Assembly: GCA_946414885.1 (NCBI GenBank)
Contig: CAMKQH010000021.1
Coordinates: forward strand, 1-64,000
DNA from: an uncultured Lachnospiraceae bacterium
GTDB lineage: Bacteria; Bacillota; Clostridia; Lachnospirales; Lachnospiraceae
DNA: 64,000 nt
Reading direction: 5' to 3'
Positions 37,239-46,555 of the stretch are shown here, piece after piece; positions within the stretch are counted from its first letter, which is position 1; every line of letters starts with the position of its first letter. The notes below the pieces were generated by a model. That model was given only the letters and a program-made list of their open reading frames with translations, did not search any database and had not been told where the DNA came from. The translations under genes were made by a program, and so were the position numbers.

Positions 37239-38672
37239 ATGAGAAAGATTCCGAAATGCGTTCGCGTGAGGATCTGGGGCTTTGCATGCTCTGGATTGCT
37301 GCTGGTGCTGATCAGTGCGTGCTGGCTAAAGGCATTTTCGACGGAAGACGTAAATAAGGATGAAGAGCCTGAAATGGCGGATCGGTCAGTGGCGGAAATG
37401 ATTCCGCAAGAGGATGCCGCACAAGCTGTGCCGTTAGCGGAATTGGGAAAACAAAACATACGCGTATTGATCAAAACTTCGCATTATAAGAACCTATTGC
37501 ATAAAGAATTATTGATCGGCTCGGATCAGAAATGGTATTTGGAGTATGGTGAGAATCCGGGTCAAAGGGAATGGCATGAAGCAGGAGAAACGGTTTGGAT
37601 CACGGAGGAAAGCGCGTGTTTTTCGCCCGAAAACAGTTACGTTCAAATCGGAACCGCGGAAACAAACGGTAGGATTTTTCTGAAAAACGTGGAGCGGGAT
37701 CAGGGGAATCCTTCCTATCGCGGAACCCTGGAGATCAGAAGGGTGTCTGACGGGATGGCAGTCATCAATTCCCTGGGACTTGAAGAATATCTTCTCGGCG
37801 TCATCCCAAGCGAAATGCCTGCAAGCTATCCCGTGGAAGCCTTAAAGGCACAGGCAATCTGTGCGAGAACCTATGCGGTTAGCCATCTGATTTCTCCGGG
37901 TTATCCGGAATTAAACGCGCATTTAGATGATTCAACGGCGTATCAGGCTTATGGCAACCAGCCGGAGCAAGAAAATGCGTCAACGGCCATAGAAGAGACG
38001 GAAGGATTGATTTTACTGACGGGGGAAGGTGATTTGATGGATACGTTTTATTATTCTACGTCCTGCGGAAAGGGGACGGACGTATCCGTATGGGATGACG
38101 CGGGAGGGAAGAAGACGTATCCTTTTTCGGAAGCCGTTGATGAGCCTAGTTTTCTGATGGAGGAATGCCGGGAGGACTTGGAATTTGAATTACCGTGGTA
38201 TCGCTGGACCTATGAAGTGCAAGAACTGGATCTTGGGACATTTGAAGGCAGATTACAAGCGCTTATTGGATCGAACGAACCGTTAAAGCTAAATACCCTT
38301 CATGATCTGGTGGTTACGAAACGCGCGAAAGGCGGCGCCGCAAAGGAATTGGCAATCATTTCAGATGAAGGCATTTACTGGATCCGGGGGGAGAGAAGGA
38401 TCAGGGAACTGCTTTGCGACGGAAAAGCAATGGCAAAAAGAAAGGACGGAAGTGAAATATTCTGTGCCACGCTGCTCCCAAGCGCATTTTTCTTGATGGA
38501 AATTGGAAAAAAGGAAGGAAACGTGGTAGGATACGTATTGACGGGCGGCGGATACGGCCATGGCGTTGGCATGAGCCAAAACGGTGCAATGGAAATGGCG
38601 CTTCAGGGAAGCACGGCCGGAGATATCTTGAAATACTACTATGAAGATGGCATCTTATCCAAGATGGATTGA
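37239..38672 (+). CDS. Membrane-anchored SpoIID/LytB-domain protein
   Basis: A 477-residue protein with a basic N-terminus and one membrane helix (about 12-31), an extracellular linker and a C-terminal SpoIID/LytB domain. The core EEYLLGVIPSEMPASYPVEA near residue 180, with AICARTYAVSH, contains the glutamates used for glycan-strand cleavage in SpoIID. The GGGYGHGVGMSQNGA end motif is also typical. It probably trims peptidoglycan outside the membrane. Whether it acts in sporulation or in growth is unclear; no spore gene is beside it. GGAGG precedes the start. Confidence 0.9.
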   Translation: MRKIPKCVRVRIWGFACSGLLLVLISACWLKAFSTEDVNKDEEPEMADRSVAEMIPQEDAAQAVPLAELGKQNIRVLIKTSHYKNLLHKELLIGSDQKWYLEYGENPGQREWHEAGETVWITEESACFSPENSYVQIGTAETNGRIFLKNVERDQGNPSYRGTLEIRRVSDGMAVINSLGLEEYLLGVIPSEMPASYPVEALKAQAICARTYAVSHLISPGYPELNAHLDDSTAYQAYGNQPEQENASTAIEETEGLILLTGEGDLMDTFYYSTSCGKGTDVSVWDDAGGKKTYPFSEAVDEPSFLMEECREDLEFELPWYRWTYEVQELDLGTFEGRLQALIGSNEPLKLNTLHDLVVTKRAKGGAAKELAIISDEGIYWIRGERRIRELLCDGKAMAKRKDGSEIFCATLLPSAFFLMEIGKKEGNVVGYVLTGGGYGHGVGMSQNGAMEMALQGSTAGDILKYYYEDGILSKMD

Positions 38673-38686
38673 CGGGAGGACGCAGG

Positions 38687-39526
38687 ATGAAAGGGATTCG
38701 GAGTTTTGGTAAAGAGATTGGGAATCAGAACCTTAACGCATTTGCGGCGAGTACGGCTTTTTTCTTTTTCCTTTCGCTTGTCCCAATGCTCATTATGCTC
38801 TGCACGATCCTTCCGTACACGCCGCTTACGGAGGAGAATCTGTTATACGCAGTCAATGGAATCATACCGGAGAAGATGGTTCCCCTGGCCGAGGGCGTAA
38901 TACAAGACGTCTATGAAAAATCGGAGGGTTTGCTGCCCATTGCGGTTCTCTTGACTTTATGGTCTGCCGGAAAGGGCATGCTGGCGCTGACAAGGGGGCT
39001 GAATGCGGTCGGCGACGTAAAGGAGACGAGGAATTATCTTGTGATAAGGCTTGGAGCATGCTTTTATACGGCGCTAATGTTAATTATGGTGGTGCTTTGC
39101 CTCTTTGTGATGGTATTTGGCAATCGCTTTGTGGACATGCTGTTATATAAACTCCCAAGCCTTCAACCGCTTGTGGCGATGCTCATGAAACTTCGTTTTA
39201 TGGCAATCTGGGTCCTCTTAACCTTTTTGTTTGCTGCAATCTATTCGTACGTACCAAACGGAACGCTGAAATTCCGGGCGCAGATTCCGGGGGCAGCGTT
39301 TACCGCCGTTGGATGGAGCGTGTTCTCGTGGGGCTTTTCCCTGTACGTTGACTGGACGGATTACAGCGTCTACGGAAGCCTTGCGCTGATCATTTTGATC
39401 ATGCTGTGGTTGTATTTTTGCATGTACATCATCCTGATCGGGGCATATATTAACAGATTTTTAAAGGCGCGGGAAACGCAAGGGAGAGACGAAAAAGCCC
39501 CAAAAATGGGAAAAAACGCACGATAA
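38687..39526 (+). CDS. YihY/virulence factor BrkB family membrane protein
   Basis: A 279-residue membrane protein with about six helices. AFAASTAFFFFLSLVPMLI near the N-terminus, the LLPIAVLLTLWSAGKG block and the PGAAFTAVGWSVFSWGFSLY end are hallmarks of the family once called ribonuclease BN and now regarded as a membrane transporter or morphogenesis factor. I start at ATG 38687 with GGGAGGACGCAGG; the track ORF uses an upstream TTG. It follows the SpoIID-domain gene closely, so both are likely cotranscribed. Confidence 0.9.
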   Translation: MKGIRSFGKEIGNQNLNAFAASTAFFFFLSLVPMLIMLCTILPYTPLTEENLLYAVNGIIPEKMVPLAEGVIQDVYEKSEGLLPIAVLLTLWSAGKGMLALTRGLNAVGDVKETRNYLVIRLGACFYTALMLIMVVLCLFVMVFGNRFVDMLLYKLPSLQPLVAMLMKLRFMAIWVLLTFLFAAIYSYVPNGTLKFRAQIPGAAFTAVGWSVFSWGFSLYVDWTDYSVYGSLALIILIMLWLYFCMYIILIGAYINRFLKARETQGRDEKAPKMGKNAR

Positions 39527-39584
39527 GCGTTTGTAACGTGGATAAGTTTGTGGATTAACACGTGGAAACGGCGTAGATTACTTC

Positions 39585-39613
39585 TTGACTTTTCATGCGT
39601 TATTTTGTAAAAT
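39585..39613 (+). promoter_or_regulatory. Promoter of the second sortase B - LCP genes
   Basis: TTGACT and TAAAAT are separated by 17 bases, followed by a leader of about 90 bases. Confidence 0.65.
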
Positions 39614-39711
39614 GATACTGAATTATTTGAATGGAGAAGTATGGCATTCGCTTGAAACTAGGTTTGTTCGCTTATGACGTGACGATAATTAGGCGATGAT
39701 CAGCGAGGATT

Positions 39712-40608
39712 ATGGAACGAAATAAGAATCAAAACAGAAGAAATCCATGGGGAATCATTGCCGTGGTATTGGCGTTAGGCGCTTGCGTCTGCATAGGTTT
39801 TCTGATCAAGACGGCGATAGACAGCAAGAGAAGAGCCGATGAAATGTCCGATCTTGTGAAAGTCATAACGGGTACGGAGATCGACGTGACTTCATCTGAC
39901 ACCCCGCAAAGCTCTGAAAGTACTTCGACGAGCGATGGCGTGGAACCGACGGCGACGCCGGAACCGGTAGATCCCTTTGAGGAAAGCCTCCGGCTTGCTG
40001 AAGAGGCAGGAGCACCCATTCCTGATCTTGAAGTCGACCTGGAAAATTTGCAGAAAACCGTAAATGCTGACATCTATGCATGGATCTACGTGCCTGGAAC
40101 GAAAGTGAATTATCCCATTTTACAGCATCCGACGGATGATTCTTATTATTTGAACTATAATCTTGACGGAAGCAAGGGTTATCCAGGCTGCATCTATTCA
40201 GAAAAGACTTACAATAACAAAGAGTTTACGGATCACAACACGGTTCTCTACGGCCACAACATGAAAAACGGAACAATGTTTGGCAGCCTTCACAGGTATG
40301 AGGATGAAGAATTCTTTAACGAGAACCGATATATATACGTATATACGCAGGAAAAATTGTTGGTTTACAAGATTTTCGCCGCATACGTCCACAGCAATGA
40401 ACATTTGCTGTACAATCATAATTTTGATCTTCCGGAAATGGCGGCGCTCTATTTTGAGACAGTAAGAACGGAGCGTAACATGAACCGGATTTATGATGAC
40501 AGTATGGAACTGAACGGCGAAGAGTATTTTATAACGTTATCCACTTGTATCAATAATAAACCTGAGAATCGCTTTTTGGTGCAGGGAGTATTGATCAATG
40601 AAGAGTAG
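39712..40608 (+). CDS. srtB: Class B sortase (second of two)
   Basis: A 298-residue sortase with one N-terminal membrane helix (about 14-32), a Ser/Thr/Pro/Glu spacer and the catalytic domain. His is in YGHNMKNGTMFGSLHRY, Cys in TLSTCI and Arg in ENRFLVQG. It is clearly paralogous to the sortase at 24704 (shared blocks include AAYVHSNEHLL and EGYPGCIY/KGYPGCIY). The LCP gene starts 11 bases before its end, so they are coupled. A surface protein with a sorting-like tail follows the LCP gene, which suggests a substrate. Confidence 0.92.
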   Translation: MERNKNQNRRNPWGIIAVVLALGACVCIGFLIKTAIDSKRRADEMSDLVKVITGTEIDVTSSDTPQSSESTSTSDGVEPTATPEPVDPFEESLRLAEEAGAPIPDLEVDLENLQKTVNADIYAWIYVPGTKVNYPILQHPTDDSYYLNYNLDGSKGYPGCIYSEKTYNNKEFTDHNTVLYGHNMKNGTMFGSLHRYEDEEFFNENRYIYVYTQEKLLVYKIFAAYVHSNEHLLYNHNFDLPEMAALYFETVRTERNMNRIYDDSMELNGEEYFITLSTCINNKPENRFLVQGVLINEE

Positions 40609-41716
40609 TTTTAAGATTCGCCGCAGCGTCCTAAAGTTCTTAATGTGGCTCATTATCATATGCGTCATTGGCTTTATGGTTTTTTTGGGACTTAGGATAT
40701 CTGGTAAAAACAGGTTGTATCGCAAAAGCGAAAACAAGAGACCAGACATGAACGTGGCAATGGCCGATTGGGCCTTGGAAGAAAGTAATAACCCTGAAAC
40801 GCCGTCGGAGTCGGTTCCCTTGATCCAGATTGACGAAGACAATGACAACTGGGAAGAGGGAGACATCCGCTATAAGGGCGTTCACTATCGATATAATGAC
40901 GAAATGCTTACGTTCCTGTTCCTTGGCATTGACAAAAATGGAACGGTGAAGGAAGCAAAGAATTCCGTGGACGGCGGACAATCAGACGCGATTTTCTTGT
41001 TGGCCCTGAATCCTAAGACCATGGAAGCGTCAGTCATAGGCGTCAATCGCGACACCATCACGGACATTGACATGTATTCACAAAACGGTACTTTCCTTGG
41101 AACCGTACAGGCGCAGCTCACGTTGCAGCATGGATACGGCGACGGAAAAGAGCTAAGTTGTGAAAGAAGTGTTGCAGCCGTATCAAAATTGTTTTATAAT
41201 TTACCCATTCATGGGTATTGTGCCATTAACTACGGAGCCATTCCTAAGATCAATGATGCGGTAGGCGGCGTTGAATTAGTCGCATTAGAGGATATTGGCA
41301 ATGCCAATAAATTGGTTTTCAAGGAAGGCCAAAAGGTTCATCTGAAAGGCGATCAGGCCGTTGTGTATCTTAGGTCTCGTGACTGTACCAGCTTTGGCAG
41401 TGCAGGACGAAGGACGGAGAGGCAAAAACAGTATTTGCTTGCATATGCCGACACGGCGAAGAAAGCCGTGAAAAAAGACGTATCTTTGCTAGTTACGTTA
41501 TACAACACCATCAAACAATACATGGTGACGGACGTGACAATAGATGAGATAAGCTATTTCTCGACGCAGGTTGATGATTATAAATTTGACAAAGAGAACA
41601 TGTTTTCCGTTCCCGGTGAGACCGAGATGGGAGAGAAGTTTGAAGAGTTCCACGTCGATGAAAAAGGCATGTATGAATTGATCCTGAAAGTATTCTATGA
41701 AGTGATCGAAGACTAA
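40598..41716 (+). CDS. LytR-CpsA-Psr (LCP) family glycopolymer transferase
   Basis: LCP proteins attach wall teichoic acid, capsule or similar polymers to peptidoglycan outside the membrane. The 372-residue protein has one N-terminal helix (about 13-32) and the LCP domain with TFLFLGIDKN, QSDAIFLLALNP, VNRDTITDI and a C-terminal RSRDCTSFGSAGRRTERQ, which holds the arginines that bind pyrophosphate. It overlaps the sortase gene by 11 bases, linking protein anchoring and glycan anchoring in one transcript. Confidence 0.9.
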   Translation: MKSSFKIRRSVLKFLMWLIIICVIGFMVFLGLRISGKNRLYRKSENKRPDMNVAMADWALEESNNPETPSESVPLIQIDEDNDNWEEGDIRYKGVHYRYNDEMLTFLFLGIDKNGTVKEAKNSVDGGQSDAIFLLALNPKTMEASVIGVNRDTITDIDMYSQNGTFLGTVQAQLTLQHGYGDGKELSCERSVAAVSKLFYNLPIHGYCAINYGAIPKINDAVGGVELVALEDIGNANKLVFKEGQKVHLKGDQAVVYLRSRDCTSFGSAGRRTERQKQYLLAYADTAKKAVKKDVSLLVTLYNTIKQYMVTDVTIDEISYFSTQVDDYKFDKENMFSVPGETEMGEKFEEFHVDEKGMYELILKVFYEVIED

Positions 41717-41795
41717 AGGGATCCCAATTATTCCGGTATTAGGCCGCAAGGCTTGATATAACCACATGATTCTTAAAGAAAGGAGGACCAATCCA

Positions 41796-42386
41796 ATGAA
41801 AAAGTTTATGAGAACGATTGCTCTTACCGTTGCAGCCGTATTAGTATTTGGCATGACGGTAATGGCAGCCGGCAGTACCACGACGACCACCACCGATGCT
41901 AACCAGCAGCTTGCTACGCAGATTGCTCAGGATAACATCGACATGAACTACACCGCTACCGGTGCTAAGTTTGATGGCCTTAAGCCTGACTGGCTTGCTC
42001 GTGCAAGAAAGTATGCTGCTGATCATGGCCTTGGCGAGATCTATACGGTTTCCAACATCACCCATGACGGCCCTGCTACCGTTTCCTTCAGAAGCAAATA
42101 TGCTTCTGCCAATGGTGAGTATTATATGCTTCACTACATCGGCAAGGACTGGCAGAACGATGCTGCATACGATCCTGAAGCTTGGGTAGTAATTCCTGTT
42201 ACCAACAATAACGGAACTCTTACCTTCAGCTCCGATACCTTCTCACCTTTCGCTTTAGGTAAGGGCGCAGCTAAGGCTGTTGTTGCTCCTAAGACCGGTG
42301 AGGTTATCGCTATTTCTGCAATCCTTGCTATGCTGATGATGGCAGGTGCAGTTGTTTGCGCAAAGAAGGCTCGCCTTCAGAAATAA
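41796..42386 (+). CDS. Secreted surface protein with sorting-like C-terminus
   Basis: A 196-residue protein with a signal peptide (MKKFMRT, hydrophobic core, cleavage near VMAAG), a Thr-rich start, and a central region of about 120 residues I cannot assign. The C-terminus reads APKTGE, then a hydrophobic helix, then KKARLQK: the layout of a sortase signal with a non-standard first residue (A for L in LPXTG, and unlike the NPQTN usual for class B). AAGGAGGACC precedes ATG 41796; the track start is upstream without support. It follows the LCP gene by 79 bases. Confidence 0.75.
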   Translation: MKKFMRTIALTVAAVLVFGMTVMAAGSTTTTTTDANQQLATQIAQDNIDMNYTATGAKFDGLKPDWLARARKYAADHGLGEIYTVSNITHDGPATVSFRSKYASANGEYYMLHYIGKDWQNDAAYDPEAWVVIPVTNNNGTLTFSSDTFSPFALGKGAAKAVVAPKTGEVIAISAILAMLMMAGAVVCAKKARLQK

Positions 42387-42413
42387 TAAAGGATGTTTAT
42401 CATTCTTTGTGAT

Positions 42414-42429
42414 TAATCATGCATGATTA
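42414..42429. repeat. 16-bp perfect palindrome
   Basis: TAATCATGCATGATTA is an exact palindrome downstream of the surface-protein gene. It has no T-run, so it is more like a protein-binding site than a terminator. A second hairpin (GTGGAGTC/GGCTCCAC, 42485-42519) follows before the pheS promoter. Confidence 0.55.
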
Positions 42430-42531
42430 GTTAAATAATTTTTATAGTATTACCAAGAACTTCTTTTTGACATGTGGTTTTCTTGTGGAGTCAGGACGGG
42501 CAACCGTTTTGGCTCCACGGGATAAAAAGAC

Positions 42532-42560
42532 TTGACAATTTCGCGGTTATTCATTAGAAT
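42532..42560 (+). promoter_or_regulatory. Sigma-A promoter of pheST
   Basis: A perfect TTGACA and TAGAAT are separated by 17 bases, just before the T-box leader. Confidence 0.8.
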
Positions 42561-42569
42561 ACCATCATA

Positions 42570-42870
42570 TATAGGCGATGAAGGTGCAAACAGACCGTTA
42601 AGGTCGCCGTAGGAACTCATTTTCCTAAACGGATCAGAGAGGGGATGCCACCGGCTGAAAGCTTCCCAGGTAAAGATGAGATTTCGAATTTCCCACCGGA
42701 GCTGCTTCGATGAAGGTCGTAAGACGGATAGTTGAAGCCGGAAGCGTCCGTTATCCGCAACAGAGCGTCTGATCCATGGATTTTTCCGAAGCGATCAGGA
42801 AGCAGGGTGGTACCGCGTAGAAATAGTTACGTCCCTTACACAGAATGACTGTGCAGGGGATTTTTTATTT
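42570..42870 (+). promoter_or_regulatory. T-box leader (tRNA-Phe responsive) of pheST
   Basis: The conserved T-box AGCAGGGTGGTACCGCG lies at 42801-42817, followed by the terminator GTCCCTTACACAG...CTGTGCAGGGGA with a TTTTTT tail (42831-42868). Stem I begins near 42575, and the likely specifier region around 42680-42700 contains TTC phenylalanine codons (GATTTCGAATTTCCC). Uncharged tRNA-Phe would pair with the T-box and prevent termination, raising pheST expression. The 555-base gap before pheS is explained by this leader, the promoter and the palindrome above. Confidence 0.93.
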
Positions 42871-42941
42871 GGGAAAAAAGCGTCCGCATGGCTGCGTAAT
42901 GGCAGAACGGGCGGTTGTAAGGATAAAAGGAGGAAAGAAGC

Positions 42942-43970
42942 ATGAGCGAGAGATTTGACGAGATCAAACAGGAGATTTTGGATGGCATTGGCGGACTTGC
43001 TAGTTCTAAGGCCGTATATGAATTCAAAAAGCAGTTTTTGGATTCTAAAGCCGGCAAGATCGGTCTTCTGATGAAGGAGATGAAAAACATTGCGCCAGAG
43101 GAGCGAGCAAGCTTTGGCAAGGGCGTAAACGATCTGAAGGAATGGGCACAGCAACGCTTTACGGATCTGGATGAAATGATCAAGGCGAAGGAACTCGAGC
43201 ATCGTTATGAGCAGGAAAGGATTGACGTGACGGAGCCCGGTGCGGAGATGAAATCTGGCAACCTGCATCCCATTACCCAGATGAGAAACGAGATCATCGA
43301 CGTATTCTCTGGCATGGGTTTCGAAGTGTTTGAGAATAAAGAGATCGAGAATGATTATTATAATTTCACCGCGTTGAATACGCCCAAGGATCATCCCGCA
43401 AGAGACATGCAGGATACGTTTTATCTCTCGCCGGAATTCCTGCTGGCTACGCAAACTTCCGCGGCGCAGATCCATACCATGGAAGCAAAGAAGCCTCCGA
43501 TCAAGATCCTTTGCCCCGGTAAGGTATTCCGTTCAGATGACGATGCAACGCATTCACCCATGTTCCATCAGATGGAAGGCTTGGTCGTTGACAAGAAGAT
43601 TACGCTTTGCGACTTAAAGGGCATGCTGGACGTGTTTGTGCAGAAGATTTACGGCGAAGGTACGACGACCAGACTGCGTCCTTCCTATTTCCCGTTCACG
43701 GAGCCTTCCGTTGAGGTGGACGTCAGCTGCTTTGAATGCGGCGGAAAGGGATGTAAGCTTTGCAAGGGGACGGGCTGGATTGAGATCCTTGGTGCCGGCA
43801 TTGTAAACCGCAAGGTATTACAGAACTGCGGAATCGATCCCGATGAGTACAGCGGCCTGGCATTTGGCATTGGCCTGGAGCGTGCCACCATGCTGAAATA
43901 CGGCATCAACAACATCAAGCTGTTGTTCGAGTCTGACATTAAGGTGCTCGAGCAGATCGATAATAATTAG
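42942..43970 (+). CDS. pheS: Phenylalanyl-tRNA synthetase alpha subunit
   Basis: PheS is the catalytic subunit of the heterotetrameric enzyme that charges tRNA-Phe. The 342-residue length, the coiled N-terminal arm, the class II motif 2 region ([23 protein letters not shown]) and motif 3 ([18 protein letters not shown]) are all present. A short [16 protein letters not shown] cysteine cluster near residue 265 is seen in Firmicute PheS. It is controlled by the T-box upstream, and pheT follows after 26 bases. Confidence 0.97.
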   Translation: MSERFDEIKQEILDGIGGLASSKAVYEFKKQFLDSKAGKIGLLMKEMKNIAPEERASFGKGVNDLKEWAQQRFTDLDEMIKAKELEHRYEQERIDVTEPGAEMKSGNLHPITQMRNEIIDVFSGMGFEVFENKEIENDYYNFTALNTPKDHPARDMQDTFYLSPEFLLATQTSAAQIHTMEAKKPPIKILCPGKVFRSDDDATHSPMFHQMEGLVVDKKITLCDLKGMLDVFVQKIYGEGTTTRLRPSYFPFTEPSVEVDVSCFECGGKGCKLCKGTGWIEILGAGIVNRKVLQNCGIDPDEYSGLAFGIGLERATMLKYGINNIKLLFESDIKVLEQIDNN

Positions 43971-43996
43971 GATGCGGAATATAGGAGGATAAAGAC

Positions 43997-46417
43997 ATGT
44001 TAGTGCCGCTTAGTTGGTTAAAAGAATACGTGGACGTGAACGTTAGCGCCGAGGAGCTGGAAAAGAAGCTTTTCTCCTGCGGCTTTGAAGTAGAGGAATT
44101 AAAGGAAGTTGGCAAGGACGTAAGCAACGTGGTTGTTGGATACGTGGAAGAGTGCGAGCCCATTCCCGAGACGCATTTGCACGTTTGCAAGGTTAATGCA
44201 GGCAGTCACGGAACCTTTCAGGTATGTTGCGGCGCGGATAACGTACAGGCAGGCGGAAAGTATCCCGTAGCGCTTGTAGGTGCATCCGTATATGCTACCG
44301 CAAAGGATCATAAGACCGTGGAAGGCGTGATGACGATCAAGAAGGGAAAGCTTCGCGGATATGATTCCGAGGGCATGCTTTGTTCCGGCGTGGAGCTTGG
44401 CGTATCCGAGGACATGTTCCCGGGAGCTGGATATAATGGACTTCTGGTACTTCCTGAGGATGCGGAAGTTGGCGCAGACGTAAAGCCGATCCTTGGATTG
44501 GATGACTACGTGTTTGACGTATCCATCACCGCAAACAGACCGGATTGTCAGAGCATTCTGGGCCTTGCCAGGGAGGTTGCTGCCGTATTGGATCTGCCCT
44601 TAAAGGAGCCATCTTACGAATATCATGAGACGGAAGTAAAGAAGGATGGATTTACCGTAAGCGTTACCGCTCCGGAGCTCTGCCCTAGATATATCGGACA
44701 TTACGTATATGACGTTCAGATCGGAGAGTCTCCTCTTTGGATGAAGAGAAGACTTGCCCTGGTTGGCCAGGCCTCCATTTCCAACATTGTAGACATTACA
44801 AATTACGTAATGCTGGAACAGGGTCAGCCCATGCATGCATTCGACAGCGAATATATTGAGGGTAATGCCATTTGCGTGCGCAGGGCCGGAGAAGGCGAGA
44901 AGATTACGACGCTTGACGAGCAGGAATATACTTTGAATCCCAACAATCTGGTCATTTGTGACGGCGTAAAGCCCGTGGCACTAGCCGGCGTGATGGGCGG
45001 CCTGAATTCCGAGATCCGCGATACGACGAAGGCCGTATTGTTTGAGTCCGCTAAGTTTGCAAGGGACAACATCCGCAAGACGGCCAGGGCGCTTGGAAAG
45101 CGTACGGACGCGAGTGCGAAATACGAAAAGGGCGTTGACGAGTATTCCACCGTTCATGCCATGAAGAGAGCGCTTCATTTGATCGAGGAGCTCGGCTGCG
45201 GTAAGGTATCCTCCACCCACGTGGACGTTAACACCGGCAATTCCATCGATCCATGGGAGATGAAGGTTAGCCTTAAGAAGGTGAACGACGTGCTCGGCAT
45301 TGAAGTGCCTGCCCGGGACGTGCTTCACATTTTGAATAATTTGAATTTTGCACCGGAAGTAAACGGTGACGAGCTTACGATCCACGTTCCCGCGTACCGT
45401 GAGGACATGGATTCTTATCCCGACGTTGCGGAGGAAGTGATCCGCATGTACGGATATGAGCACGTAAAGCCCACCTTCATGCCGGATGCGCTGGTGACGA
45501 CCGGCGGCATGAACGCAAAGCAGAGAAGAGAGCTGAAGCTCAAGAAGGATCTTTGCACGACGGGTGCGTATGAGTGCATCCATTATTCCTTCTTCTCGCC
45601 CTCGGATCTTGATCTTTTAAGACTTCCCAAGAGTGCTCCGGAGCGCCGGGCCATTAGGATCTTAAATCCGATCAACGAAGAGCTTTCTTTGATGAGAACG
45701 ACCCTGGCAGCCTCCATGTTGAATGCCATCAGCCGCAATCAAAAGAAGGGAAATCTCTCCGGAAGATTATATGAGATCGGCAAGAAATTCATCGCGAAGG
45801 AGCTTCCGCTGACGGATTATCCTGATGAGCGTGAAACCCTTTGCATCGGTATCTTTGGCGAGGCGGAAAGCTTCTTCACCTTAAAGGGTATGGCTCAGAA
45901 GGTTGCGGAAAGCCTGTACGTGAAATTTGATTACGTGCCAGGTAAGGTAAGTTTCCTTCATCCTTATCAGACGGCTACGATCCTTTGTAACGGAACCGAG
46001 ATCGGATACCTTGGAAAGGTGGCATATCCCGTTGCCGAGAAGCTGGATTTAAGAACGGATGCATATCTTTTGGAGATCGACCTAAAGACTCTTGGCGCGC
46101 TGCCGGCAGGAAAGGCAAGCTTTGAGCCTCTTCCGAAGTTCCCCGGCGAGAGCCGTGACCTTGCCCTTGTCATGAACAAGGAGATCACCTGCGGTCAGGT
46201 GGAGGATTGCATCCAGAAGAGCTGCCAGTACGTAAAGGGCATCAAGCTGTTCGACAAGTATGAAGGCGCACCGATCCCTCCGACGAAGAAGAGCATGGCC
46301 TTCACCATCGACTTCGTTCCCGGACAGGAGCCCTTCGAGGCGGATTCCGTTGATCATTTCGTAAAGAAAATCCTTAAGAACTTAAAGAATCAGTTAGACA
46401 TTGACCTTAGAAGCTAA
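43997..46417 (+). CDS. pheT: Phenylalanyl-tRNA synthetase beta subunit
   Basis: PheT carries the tRNA-binding and editing domains. The order is a tRNA-binding OB domain (about 40-150, with LHVCKVNAG), B3/B4 editing region, B5 domain, a catalytic-like core and the C-terminal ferredoxin-fold anticodon-binding domain (FPGESRDLALVM). At 806 residues it is full length. It is cotranscribed with pheS under T-box control and ends at a strong terminator. All 24 Asn/Asp/Tyr/His codons that precede Val in this gene end in C (see findings). Confidence 0.97.
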   Translation: MLVPLSWLKEYVDVNVSAEELEKKLFSCGFEVEELKEVGKDVSNVVVGYVEECEPIPETHLHVCKVNAGSHGTFQVCCGADNVQAGGKYPVALVGASVYATAKDHKTVEGVMTIKKGKLRGYDSEGMLCSGVELGVSEDMFPGAGYNGLLVLPEDAEVGADVKPILGLDDYVFDVSITANRPDCQSILGLAREVAAVLDLPLKEPSYEYHETEVKKDGFTVSVTAPELCPRYIGHYVYDVQIGESPLWMKRRLALVGQASISNIVDITNYVMLEQGQPMHAFDSEYIEGNAICVRRAGEGEKITTLDEQEYTLNPNNLVICDGVKPVALAGVMGGLNSEIRDTTKAVLFESAKFARDNIRKTARALGKRTDASAKYEKGVDEYSTVHAMKRALHLIEELGCGKVSSTHVDVNTGNSIDPWEMKVSLKKVNDVLGIEVPARDVLHILNNLNFAPEVNGDELTIHVPAYREDMDSYPDVAEEVIRMYGYEHVKPTFMPDALVTTGGMNAKQRRELKLKKDLCTTGAYECIHYSFFSPSDLDLLRLPKSAPERRAIRILNPINEELSLMRTTLAASMLNAISRNQKKGNLSGRLYEIGKKFIAKELPLTDYPDERETLCIGIFGEAESFFTLKGMAQKVAESLYVKFDYVPGKVSFLHPYQTATILCNGTEIGYLGKVAYPVAEKLDLRTDAYLLEIDLKTLGALPAGKASFEPLPKFPGESRDLALVMNKEITCGQVEDCIQKSCQYVKGIKLFDKYEGAPIPPTKKSMAFTIDFVPGQEPFEADSVDHFVKKILKNLKNQLDIDLRS

Positions 46418-46427
46418 TAAAGTATCC

Positions 46428-46467
46428 AAAATGCCTCTCCGGAGATCCCTCCGGGGAGGCATTTTCT
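46428..46467 (+). terminator. Rho-independent terminator of pheST
   Basis: AAAATGCCTCTCCGGAG pairs with CTCCGGGGAGGCATTTT (one mismatch) around ATCC, giving a very stable stem. Confidence 0.92.
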
Positions 46468-46482
46468 TAAGGGAATATTCAT

Positions 46483-46511
46483 TTGCTTATTTCAATGAAA
46501 TATTGTATAAT
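46483..46511 (+). promoter_or_regulatory. Promoter of the glycan-type cluster
   Basis: TTGCTT and a perfect TATAAT are separated by 17 bases. Confidence 0.75.
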
Positions 46512-46555
46512 AACCATGTTTATGCACGGAGCTATATTGACAAGGACGTGACGGG

